Positions 42,102 through 48,967 of a stretch of 64,000 bases of DNA are shown one piece after another. The position numbers and the translations under genes are program-made. The DNA is from Pseudomonas alkylphenolica (lineage in GTDB: Bacteria; Pseudomonadota; Gammaproteobacteria; Pseudomonadales; Pseudomonadaceae): contig NZ_JADUCM010000032.1 of assembly GCF_016009175.1 (NCBI RefSeq), forward strand, positions 1 through 64,000, given 5' to 3'. Positions within the stretch are counted from its first letter, which is position 1, and each line of letters begins with the position of its first letter. The notes beneath the pieces are model-generated. The model was given only the letters and a program-made list of their open reading frames with translations. It had not been told where the DNA came from and made no database searches.

Positions 42102-43148
42102 ATGAGTAAATTCTGGAGCCCCTTCGTCAAGGACCTGGTGCCTTACGTGCCGGGTGAACAGCCGAAGCTGGCCAAGCTGGTCAAGCTCAACACCAACGAG
42201 AACCCTTATGGCCCGTCGCCCAAGGCGCTGGAGGCCATGCGCGGCGAACTCAACGACAACCTGCGTCTGTACCCGGACCCCAACAGTGACCTGCTCAAGC
42301 AGGCCGTTGCCGATTACTACGGGGTCAAGGGTAACCAGGTGTTCCTGGGCAATGGCTCGGACGAAGTGCTCGCGCACATTTTCCACGGCTTGTTCCAGCA
42401 CAATGCCCCGCTGCTGTTTCCGGATATCAGCTACAGCTTCTACCCGGTGTACTGCGGCCTGTACGGCATCCCATACGAGACAGTGGCGCTCGACGAGCAC
42501 TTTCAGATCCGTGTCGAAGACTATGCCAAGGCCAATGGCGGGATCATTTTCCCAAACCCCAATGCGCCGACCGGCTGTCTGCTGGCGCTGGAGGCCATTG
42601 AGCAGTTGCTCAAGGCCAACCCGGACTCGGTGGTGGTGGTCGACGAAGCCTACATCGACTTCGGCGGGCAGACCGCGATCGCTCTGGTCGACCGTTACGA
42701 CAATCTGCTGGTCACCCAGACCCTGTCCAAGTCCCGTTCGCTGGCGGGCTTGCGCGTAGGCCTGGCGGTCGGCCACCCCGACCTGATCGAAGCGCTGGAG
42801 CGGATCAAAAACAGCTTCAACTCCTATCCGCTGGATCGCATGGCGATTGTCGGTGCGGCTGCTGCGTTCGAGGACCGTACCTACTTCGACGAGACCTGCC
42901 GCAAGGTCATCGATAGCCGTGAGCAGCTGGTCGAAGTCCTCAGCGCTCGTGGTTTTGAAGTGCTGCCTTCGGCAGCAAACTTCATTTTCGCCCGTCATCC
43001 GCAACAGGATGCCGGCGAGCTGGCGGCCAAACTGCGTGAGCAAGGAGTGATCGTGCGTCACTTCAAGCAAGCGCGCATCGCCCAGTTCTTGCGTATCACC
43101 ATCGGCACCGCAGAGCAGAACCAGGCATTGCTTGATGCCTTGAACTGA
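42102..43148 (+). CDS. hisC: Histidinol-phosphate aminotransferase HisC
   Basis: A 348-residue class I/II PLP aminotransferase that makes histidinol phosphate from imidazole acetol phosphate. The PLP lysine is Lys210 in TLSKSRSLAGLRVG. LNTNENPYGPSP at the N-terminus is the usual substrate-site motif. It is the last his gene here and is followed by a REP pair. Confidence 0.96.
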   Translation: MSKFWSPFVKDLVPYVPGEQPKLAKLVKLNTNENPYGPSPKALEAMRGELNDNLRLYPDPNSDLLKQAVADYYGVKGNQVFLGNGSDEVLAHIFHGLFQHNAPLLFPDISYSFYPVYCGLYGIPYETVALDEHFQIRVEDYAKANGGIIFPNPNAPTGCLLALEAIEQLLKANPDSVVVVDEAYIDFGGQTAIALVDRYDNLLVTQTLSKSRSLAGLRVGLAVGHPDLIEALERIKNSFNSYPLDRMAIVGAAAAFEDRTYFDETCRKVIDSREQLVEVLSARGFEVLPSAANFIFARHPQQDAGELAAKLREQGVIVRHFKQARIAQFLRITIGTAEQNQALLDALN

Positions 43149-43163
43149 TTTCGCGTCGCCCTG

Positions 43164-43216
43164 ATCGCCGGCAAGCCGGCTCCTGCAGGTTTTGTAGGAG
43201 TCGGCTTGCCGGCGAT
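43164..43216. repeat. REP inverted pair after hisC
   Basis: ATCGCCGGCAAGCCGGCTCC at 43164-43183 is repeated in reverse at 43197-43216 with one mismatch, around a short centre. This is the second REP type in the window (core GCCGGCAAGCCGGCTCC), distinct from the CCCGCTCCCACAGG type. It marks the boundary between the his genes and the GntR gene. Confidence 0.85.
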
Positions 43217-43285
43217 TGCTTTTAATGGGAATTGCGCCATACTTTCGCTTCTTCAAATTCGTCCGATGATTGGATGTAATCAAGC

Positions 43286-43933
43286 ATGACACTGCTAATC
43301 AAACGATCGCTGGTCGAGCAAGCCGTGGATCAACTGCGTGAACGCGTCGCCAGCGGTGCCTGGCTGGTGGGCCAGCGCTTGCCGACAGAGCCCGAGCTGG
43401 CCGCCGAACTGGGCATCAGTCGCAACACCGTGCGTGAAGCGATGCGGGTGCTTGCGTTCAGCGGTCTGGTCGAAGTGCGTCAGGGCGATGGCAGCTACCT
43501 GCGTACCGCGGTCGACCCGTTGCAGGCCATCAAGGCGCTGTCTGGCTGTACCCTGGAGCAGGCACGGGAAACCCGCCATCTGCTCGAAGCGGAAGCGATC
43601 GGCCTGGCCGCACTGCGCCGTACCGAAGCGGACCTGCAAGGCTTGCGGGACGCGCTGGCGCACAGCAGTGCGCACTTTCACGACGATCTGCAGCGCTATG
43701 TCAGCTGCGACCTGGTCTTTCACCAGCGCCTGGTAGATGCCGCGCACAACCCGGCCTTGAGCGAGTTGTATCGCTATTTTTCCGGTGTGGTTGCTACCAC
43801 GGTGCACCACAACCTCACCCAGGCGCCACGCTGCCAGTCGGTTTTTGACCTGCATGGGCAGATTCTCGACGCCATTGAACAACGCGATCCGGACACGGCC
43901 AAAGCCTTGAGTCGGGCGCTGATCGAATCCTGA
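43286..43933 (+). CDS. GntR family transcriptional regulator, FadR subfamily
   Basis: A 215-residue regulator. The winged helix (about 8-75) contains QRLPTEPELAAELGISRNTVREAMRVLAFSGLVEVRQGDGSYL. The C-terminal helical FCD ligand-binding domain (about 85-210) has metal-type His residues around FHQRLVDAAHNPAL. FadR-type regulators sense small organic acids. The gene ends 15 bases before an MFS transporter in the same direction, so the transporter is its likeliest target. Confidence 0.9.
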   Translation: MTLLIKRSLVEQAVDQLRERVASGAWLVGQRLPTEPELAAELGISRNTVREAMRVLAFSGLVEVRQGDGSYLRTAVDPLQAIKALSGCTLEQARETRHLLEAEAIGLAALRRTEADLQGLRDALAHSSAHFHDDLQRYVSCDLVFHQRLVDAAHNPALSELYRYFSGVVATTVHHNLTQAPRCQSVFDLHGQILDAIEQRDPDTAKALSRALIES

Positions 43934-43948
43934 CTTTGCGAGACTTCC

Positions 43949-45232
43949 ATGTCGCATGACACTGCCCGAAACACCCAGCCGCCTAATGGGCCGGAGCTGG
44001 AAGAACTTTTGATCGACGCCGAAGCCGACGACGAACAGGTGCAACAACAGCCGGTGCTGCTGGTGCGCCCGTGGTTGTTGCTGCTTGGCCTGGTGTTGGT
44101 GGCGCTGAATTTGCGTCCGGCACTGTCGAGCATGGCGCCGCTGCTCAGCCAGGTGTCAGAGAGCCTCGGCCTGAGCGCCTCTCAGGCCGGATTGCTGACC
44201 ACCTTGCCGGTACTCTGCCTGGGGTTGTTTGCACCCTTGGCGCCGATTCTGGCGCGACGCTTTGGCAGCGAGCGGGTGATCCTCGGCATTCTCCTCACCC
44301 TGGCTGCCGGCATTGCTGTGCGTAGCGCGTTCGGCAGCACCGGGGTGTTCGTTGGCAGCATCATGGCAGGCGCCAGCATCGGTGTGATCGGCGTTTTGTT
44401 GCCGGGCATCGTCAAGCGCGACTTTCCCAAGCATGCCGGTACCTTGACCGGGGTCTACACCATGGCGCTGTGCCTGGGCGCGGCCATGGCGGCCGGGGCG
44501 ACCGTGCCGCTGAGCGAGCATTTTGGCGACAGCTGGTCGCTGGGGCTGGGCTTCTGGCTGTTACCTGCGCTGGTGGCCGCGCTGATCTGGTTGCCGCAAG
44601 CGCGACAGGGCCATGGTGCCCACCATGTGGCCTATCGGGTACGCGGCCTGCTGCGTGATCCGCTGGCCTGGCAGGTCACCCTGTACATGGGGTTGCAGTC
44701 GTCGCTGGCGTATATCGTCTTTGGCTGGCTGCCGTCGATCCTCATCGGCCGTGGCCTGTCCCCGACCCAGGCGGGCCTGGTACTGTCCGGTTCGGTGATC
44801 GTGCAGTTGATCAGCTCGCTCAGCGCGCCGTGGCTGGCGACCCGTGGCAAGGATCAGCGCCTGGTCATTGTCGTGGTCATGCTCCTGGCGCTGGCCGGGT
44901 TGTTCGGCTGCCTGTATGCGCCGCTTGAGGGCCTGTGGGGCTGGGCAATCGTGCTCGGGCTAGGGCAGGGCGGTACCTTTGCCCTGGCATTGACTCTGAT
45001 CGTCCTGCGTTCCAAAGACGCGCACGTGGCGGCCAACCTGTCGAGCATGGCCCAGGGCGTTGGTTATACCCTGGCCTCCATGGGGCCGTTTGCCGTCGGC
45101 CTGGTGCATGACCTGACCGGTGGCTGGAACGCGGTCGGCTGGATTTTTGCGGTGCTGGGTATCGGCGCCATCGGTTTTGGTCTGAAGGCCGGCCGTAACC
45201 TGCATGTGCAAGTGGTCAGCGAGCGGGTTTGA
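43949..45232 (+). CDS. CynX/NimT family MFS transporter
   Basis: A 427-residue permease with 12 predicted helices and a polar N-terminal tail of about 35 residues. Blocks LVALNLRPALSSMAPLLSQV and QAGLLTTLPVLCLGLFAPLAPILARRFG are typical of the CynX (cyanate) and NimT (2-nitroimidazole) group. The substrate cannot be deduced. It is cotranscribed with the GntR regulator upstream. Confidence 0.88.
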   Translation: MSHDTARNTQPPNGPELEELLIDAEADDEQVQQQPVLLVRPWLLLLGLVLVALNLRPALSSMAPLLSQVSESLGLSASQAGLLTTLPVLCLGLFAPLAPILARRFGSERVILGILLTLAAGIAVRSAFGSTGVFVGSIMAGASIGVIGVLLPGIVKRDFPKHAGTLTGVYTMALCLGAAMAAGATVPLSEHFGDSWSLGLGFWLLPALVAALIWLPQARQGHGAHHVAYRVRGLLRDPLAWQVTLYMGLQSSLAYIVFGWLPSILIGRGLSPTQAGLVLSGSVIVQLISSLSAPWLATRGKDQRLVIVVVMLLALAGLFGCLYAPLEGLWGWAIVLGLGQGGTFALALTLIVLRSKDAHVAANLSSMAQGVGYTLASMGPFAVGLVHDLTGGWNAVGWIFAVLGIGAIGFGLKAGRNLHVQVVSERV

Positions 45233-45325
45233 AGTCATTGGTATTCATCGGGTAAATGCCCGTAGCTTTTTGCCATACGGTGGGTCTATCGTGCGGGTCT
45301 ATTCCTTCGGAAACGGACCCGCCTC

Positions 45326-45796
45326 ATGAGCGATGCCAACAGTGCTTTGATCACACGCTTTTACGAGGCTTTCCAGCGCCTGGACGCTGACGCGATGATT
45401 GCCTGCTACAGCGATGACATTGTCTTCAGCGACCCGGCGTTCGGCACCTTGCGCGGCAAGGATGCCGGCGACATGTGGCGAATGCTCACCACCCGCGCCA
45501 AGGATTTTTCCTTGACCTTCGACGGCGTCAAGGCCGATGAGCGCAGTGGCGCTGCCCACTGGGTTGCCACTTACCTGTTCAGCCAGACCGGCCGTATCGT
45601 GATCAATGACATTCAGGCGCGCTTTGTTTTCCGTGACGGCAAGATCTGCGAACACCACGACAGCTTTGACCTCTGGCGCTGGTCGCGACAGGCATTGGGG
45701 GCCAAGGGCGCGTTGCTGGGCTGGACACCTTTGGTTCAGGGCAAGGTGCGCCACCAGGCATTGAAAGGCTTGCGCGCGTTTCAGGCCGCCCGCTGA
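45326..45796 (+). CDS. NTF2-like (SnoaL) fold protein
   Basis: A 156-residue alpha+beta-cone protein: FYEAFQRLDADAMIACYSDDIVFSDPAFGTLRGKDA is the common start of SnoaL-like/NTF2-like proteins. The family covers isomerases, hydrolases and binding proteins, and the sequence gives no specific reaction. It lies between the MFS transporter and a GIY-YIG gene, all in the same direction. Confidence 0.8.
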   Translation: MSDANSALITRFYEAFQRLDADAMIACYSDDIVFSDPAFGTLRGKDAGDMWRMLTTRAKDFSLTFDGVKADERSGAAHWVATYLFSQTGRIVINDIQARFVFRDGKICEHHDSFDLWRWSRQALGAKGALLGWTPLVQGKVRHQALKGLRAFQAAR

Positions 45797-45836
45797 ACGG
45801 GTAAGCTGTACGCTTTACCGTTCAATAGCGCCAACC

Positions 45837-46136
45837 GTGACCCAAGCCACTGCCGATACTCCCAGCAAACCCTGGTATGTCTACCTGGTGCGCGCCGCCA
45901 ATGGTGCGCTCTATTGCGGTATCAGTGATAACCCGCAGCGACGGTTCATTGCCCATCAAAAAGGCCAAGGGGCGCGGTATTTCAGTACCAGCCCTGCGGT
46001 GGCGCTGGTCTACGTCGAAAGCTGGCCAAGCAAGGCAGAAGCCTTGCGCCAGGAACGGCTGGTGAAAAAACTGCGCAAAAGCGCGAAGGAGGCGCTGGTG
46101 GCCTCCTTCGCGACAGTCAGTCCTTGCGACGCTTGA
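45837..46136 (+). CDS. GIY-YIG domain protein (UPF0213/YhbQ-like)
   Basis: A 99-residue GIY-YIG nuclease-fold protein. The motif is VYLVRAANGALYCGIS (15-30), with Tyr16 and Tyr26, then the conserved Arg (about 35-36) and a Glu in KAEALRQERLVKKLRK. E. coli YhbQ of this family has reported nuclease activity in vitro. The start is GTG at 45837. There is no good ribosome site, so the exact start is uncertain. Its end overlaps the 3' end of yejK on the other strand by 20 bases. Confidence 0.8.
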   Translation: MTQATADTPSKPWYVYLVRAANGALYCGISDNPQRRFIAHQKGQGARYFSTSPAVALVYVESWPSKAEALRQERLVKKLRKSAKEALVASFATVSPCDA

Positions 46137-47124
46137 GCTGATCGGTGAGCTGCGTCGGCAGGCCCTTGATGATCAGGGTGCCGGCCTCTTCGTCATACTC
46201 GATCTTCGAGCCCAGCAGGTGCGCTTCAAAACTGATCGACAGCCCTTCGGCGCGGCCGGTGAAGCGGCGGAACTGATTGATGGTGCGCTTGTCGGCCGGG
46301 ATTTCTGGCGACAGACCGTAGTCCTTGTTGCGGATGTGATCGTAGAAGGCTCGCGGGCGTTCCTCGTCGATCAGGCCCGAAAGCTCTTCAAGGGTCACCG
46401 GCTCGCCAGCCTTGGTCTGGCTGGTGGCGTAGTCGACCAGGGTCTGGGTCTTCTCGCGGGCGGCCTCTTCGGGCAGGTCTTCACTTTCGACGAAGTCGCT
46501 GAAAGCCTTGAGCAGGGTGCGGGTCTCTCCGGGGCCGTCGACGCCTTCCTGGCAGCCGATAAAGTCGCGGAAGTACTCCGACACTTTTTTGCCGTTCTTG
46601 CCCTTGATGAAGGAAATGTACTGCTTCGAGGTTTTGTTGTTCTGCCACTCGGAGAGGTTGATGCGTGCTGCCAGGTGCAGTTGCCCCAGGTCCAGATGGC
46701 GGGACGGCGTTACATCCAGCTCGGCGTTCACCGCCACGCCTTCGCTGTGGTGCAGCAGGGCGATGACGAGGTAGTCGGTCATGCCTTGCTGGTAGTGGGC
46801 GAACAGCACGTGCCCACCCACCGAAAGGTTGGACTCTTCCATCAGCTTTTGCAGGTGCTCGACGGCAACGCGGCTGAAGGCGGTAAAAGTGCTGCCAGCG
46901 TCCAGGTATTCCTTGAGCCAGCCGCTGAACGGGTGGGCGCCGGACTCGGCATGGAAGAAGCCCCAGGCTTTGCCTTGTTTGGCGTTGTAGTTGTCGTTGA
47001 GGTCGGCCAGGAGATTCTCGATGGCGCTGGACTCGGCCAGTTCCGTGTCGCGGGCGTGCAGCACAGCAGGGCTGCCATCGGGTTTCTTGTCAATCAGGTG
47101 GACGATGCAATGACGGATCGGCAT
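46117..47124 (-). CDS. Nucleoid-associated protein YejK (NdpA)
   Basis: A 335-residue protein of the YejK/NdpA family, beginning MPIRHCIVHLIDKKPDGSPAVLH, the usual N-terminus. Family members sit on the nucleoid and E. coli YejK interacts with topoisomerase IV and gyrase. The ATG at 47124 was chosen over the in-frame start at 47175, which lacks conservation. It is divergent from the HU gene across a 406-base spacer and overlaps the end of the GIY-YIG gene. Confidence 0.92.
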   Translation of the reverse strand: MPIRHCIVHLIDKKPDGSPAVLHARDTELAESSAIENLLADLNDNYNAKQGKAWGFFHAESGAHPFSGWLKEYLDAGSTFTAFSRVAVEHLQKLMEESNLSVGGHVLFAHYQQGMTDYLVIALLHHSEGVAVNAELDVTPSRHLDLGQLHLAARINLSEWQNNKTSKQYISFIKGKNGKKVSEYFRDFIGCQEGVDGPGETRTLLKAFSDFVESEDLPEEAAREKTQTLVDYATSQTKAGEPVTLEELSGLIDEERPRAFYDHIRNKDYGLSPEIPADKRTINQFRRFTGRAEGLSISFEAHLLGSKIEYDEEAGTLIIKGLPTQLTDQLKRRKD

Positions 47125-47530
47125 GGGATTCTCGGTTGAAAATGGGCGGTGCAGGCCGCGTTGCAAAGTCGGCAAGTGTACCTCAGGCAGGAGGTGATTC
47201 TGCGGCCAGATGTTGGCAGAAATGTCGGTTGTTCGTTTTTTGTTCAGTTTTTTGCGTTTTTTCGTTCAAAGCCCCGAAAAACCTGAAGATTTGCCCTGCC
47301 AGCAGCGGATATTTATCCGTTCCTGTGGTAGTTTTGCCCGGTCTTGCGCCCCGTGTGTGGCGCATTGCTGGCAGGTCGCTCGCGTCGCGTCGAACCAAAC
47401 GCTGTTTTGCGTATCTACATACGCGATTGACAGGGTTTTAACACTGGACCGCCGGTTTCCCGCAGGTCTGGCTCGATGACTGACGCAGCACTCTGCATAC
47501 TCACTGAATTGATAGGGAAGGAACACCACC
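47125..47530. other. 406-base yejK/HU divergent spacer with phased T-tracts
   Basis: No gene is visible. Three T6 tracts at 47236-47241, 47248-47253 and 47257-47262 and an A5 tract at 47277-47281 are spaced near the helical repeat, predicting bent DNA. GCGTAT-CTAC-ATACGC (47409-47424) is a 6-bp inverted repeat, and TTGACA at 47428-47433 could be a -35 for the HU gene, though a matching -10 is not clear. AAGGA precedes the HU ATG. Confidence 0.5.
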
Positions 47531-47812
47531 ATGGCATTGACCAAAGACCAACTGATCGCCGACATCGCCGAAGCTATCGACGCGCCGAAAACCACCGCGC
47601 GTAACGCTCTGGAGCAGCTGGGTCAGATCGTTGCTGATCAACTGGAAAATGGCAGCGAAATCACTCTGCCAGGCATTGGCAAGCTGAAAATCACCGAGCG
47701 TCCTGCCCGTACCGGCCGCAACCCTTCGACTGGCGCTGCCATCGAAATCGCTGCCAAGAAAGTCGTCAAGTTCGTGCCAGCCAAAGTGCTGACCGACGCT
47801 GTTAACAAGTAA
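47531..47812 (+). CDS. hupN: HU family DNA-binding protein
   Basis: A 93-residue HU/IHF-fold protein. The DNA-clamp arm GRNPSTGAAIEIAAKK and the start MALTKDQLIADIAEAI are typical. It dimerises and bends DNA in the nucleoid. P. putida has three HU genes, and the location next to rlmF, yejK and valS suggests HupN, but the symbol is inferred from context. A strong bidirectional terminator follows. Confidence 0.9.
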   Translation: MALTKDQLIADIAEAIDAPKTTARNALEQLGQIVADQLENGSEITLPGIGKLKITERPARTGRNPSTGAAIEIAAKKVVKFVPAKVLTDAVNK

Positions 47813-47828
47813 TTGTAAGCAGTTCGAA

Positions 47829-47864
47829 AAAACCGCGGCCGGGTTGCCCGGACGCGGTTTTTTT
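47829..47864. terminator. Bidirectional terminator between HU gene and rlmF
   Basis: AACCGCG (47831-47837) pairs with CGCGGTT (47853-47859), with an inner CCGGG-TTG-CCCGG stem. It is flanked by A6 upstream and T-run downstream, so it can end both convergent transcripts. Confidence 0.88.
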
Positions 47865-48825
47865 ATGCCTTCTGGCTGGCCCAGCGTTGCTGGCGCCACA
47901 CCTGGCGGGCATTGGCATCCTGGAAGGTCCAGGCCACCATGCGGCTCTGTTTCTGTCCCTGGCCCATCTCGACGACGTGCAGGTCGGTAGCGCCAGCCTT
48001 CTTCAACGCAGCCTGGATGCCCGGCAGGTTGGAAGCCTTGGACACCAGCGAGGTGAACCACAGCACCTGCTGGCCAAGTGCAGCACTTTCTGCAACCAGC
48101 TGGCTGACAAAGCGGATTTCACCGCCTTCGCACCACAGCTCATTGTTCTGCCCGCCAAAGTTCAGCACCGGCAACTTGCGCTTGGGGTCGGCTTTGCCCA
48201 GGGCGCGCCACTTGCGCTGGCTGCCACGGGTGGCCTCTTCGCGCGAGGCGTGGAAGGGCGGGTTGCACAGGGTCAGGTCGTAGCGCTCGTCGTCTTTGAG
48301 CAGGCCGAGGAGGATGTGCTTGCGGTTGCTTTGCTGGCGCAGGCTGATGGCTTTATCCAGGCCGTTGGCCTGAACGATGGCCTTGGCAGCGGCCAGGGCC
48401 GTGCTGTCGATGTCCGAGCCAAGAAAGCGCCAGCGGTAGTCGCTATGGCCCAGCAGCGGGTAGATGCAGTTGGCACCGACGCCGATGTCCAGGGCGCGCA
48501 CCTGGGCTCCGCGGGGGATTTCACCGTTGTTATCAAGGGCGAGCAGGTCGGCGGCGACGTGGATGTAGTCGGCGCGGCCTGGAATCGGCGGGCACAGGTA
48601 GTCGGCCGGGATATCCCAGTGCTGGATGCCGTACTGGGCCTTGAGCAGGGCACGGTTGAACACCCGCACGGCGTCGGGGTTGGCAAAGTCGATGCTCGGC
48701 TTGCCATGGGGGTTGGTGATCATGAACCGGCCCAGGTCGGGGCTGCTTTTGATCAGCTCGGGAAAGTTGTAGCGGCCCTGGTGGCGGTTGCGCGGGTGCA
48801 GGGTCGGTTTGCTCGGTGTGGTCAT
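47863..48825 (-). CDS. rlmF: 23S rRNA (adenine(1618)-N6)-methyltransferase RlmF
   Basis: A 320-residue class I SAM methyltransferase. The SAM site is ALDIGVGANCIYPLLG (about 108-123) and the catalytic motif is NPPF, typical of N6-adenine enzymes. E. coli RlmF (YbiN) methylates A1618 of 23S rRNA. The ATG at 48825 begins MTTPSKPTLHPRNRHQGRYNF. The upstream extension to 48912 runs into a REP element and is rejected. It converges with the HU gene. Confidence 0.94.
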   Translation of the reverse strand: MTTPSKPTLHPRNRHQGRYNFPELIKSSPDLGRFMITNPHGKPSIDFANPDAVRVFNRALLKAQYGIQHWDIPADYLCPPIPGRADYIHVAADLLALDNNGEIPRGAQVRALDIGVGANCIYPLLGHSDYRWRFLGSDIDSTALAAAKAIVQANGLDKAISLRQQSNRKHILLGLLKDDERYDLTLCNPPFHASREEATRGSQRKWRALGKADPKRKLPVLNFGGQNNELWCEGGEIRFVSQLVAESAALGQQVLWFTSLVSKASNLPGIQAALKKAGATDLHVVEMGQGQKQSRMVAWTFQDANARQVWRQQRWASQKA

Positions 48826-48843
48826 GTCTGTCCTGTAAAAAAC

Positions 48844-48957
48844 ATCGCCGGCAAGCCGTGCTCCCGTAGGAGCTGGCTTGCCGGCGATTAACCGCTGTCG
48901 CGACTGCCGCATGGGGACTGTTGATGCAGTCCATCGCCGGCAAGCCGGCTCCTACAG
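48844..48957. repeat. REP cluster between valS and rlmF
   Basis: An inverted pair (48844-48863 and 48870-48888) of the GCCGGCAAGCC type is followed 45 bases later by a single copy (48933-48957, ATCGCCGGCAAGCCGGCTCCTACAG). The three units lie between the end of valS and the start of rlmF. The middle 44 bases show nothing recognisable. Confidence 0.85.
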
Positions 48958-48967
48958 TCAGCGGTCG

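Noticed and set aside
48844..48957. Short spaced repeats considered as a CRISPR array
   Set aside because: The units are inverted REP palindromes in opposite orientations, not direct repeats with regular unique spacers.
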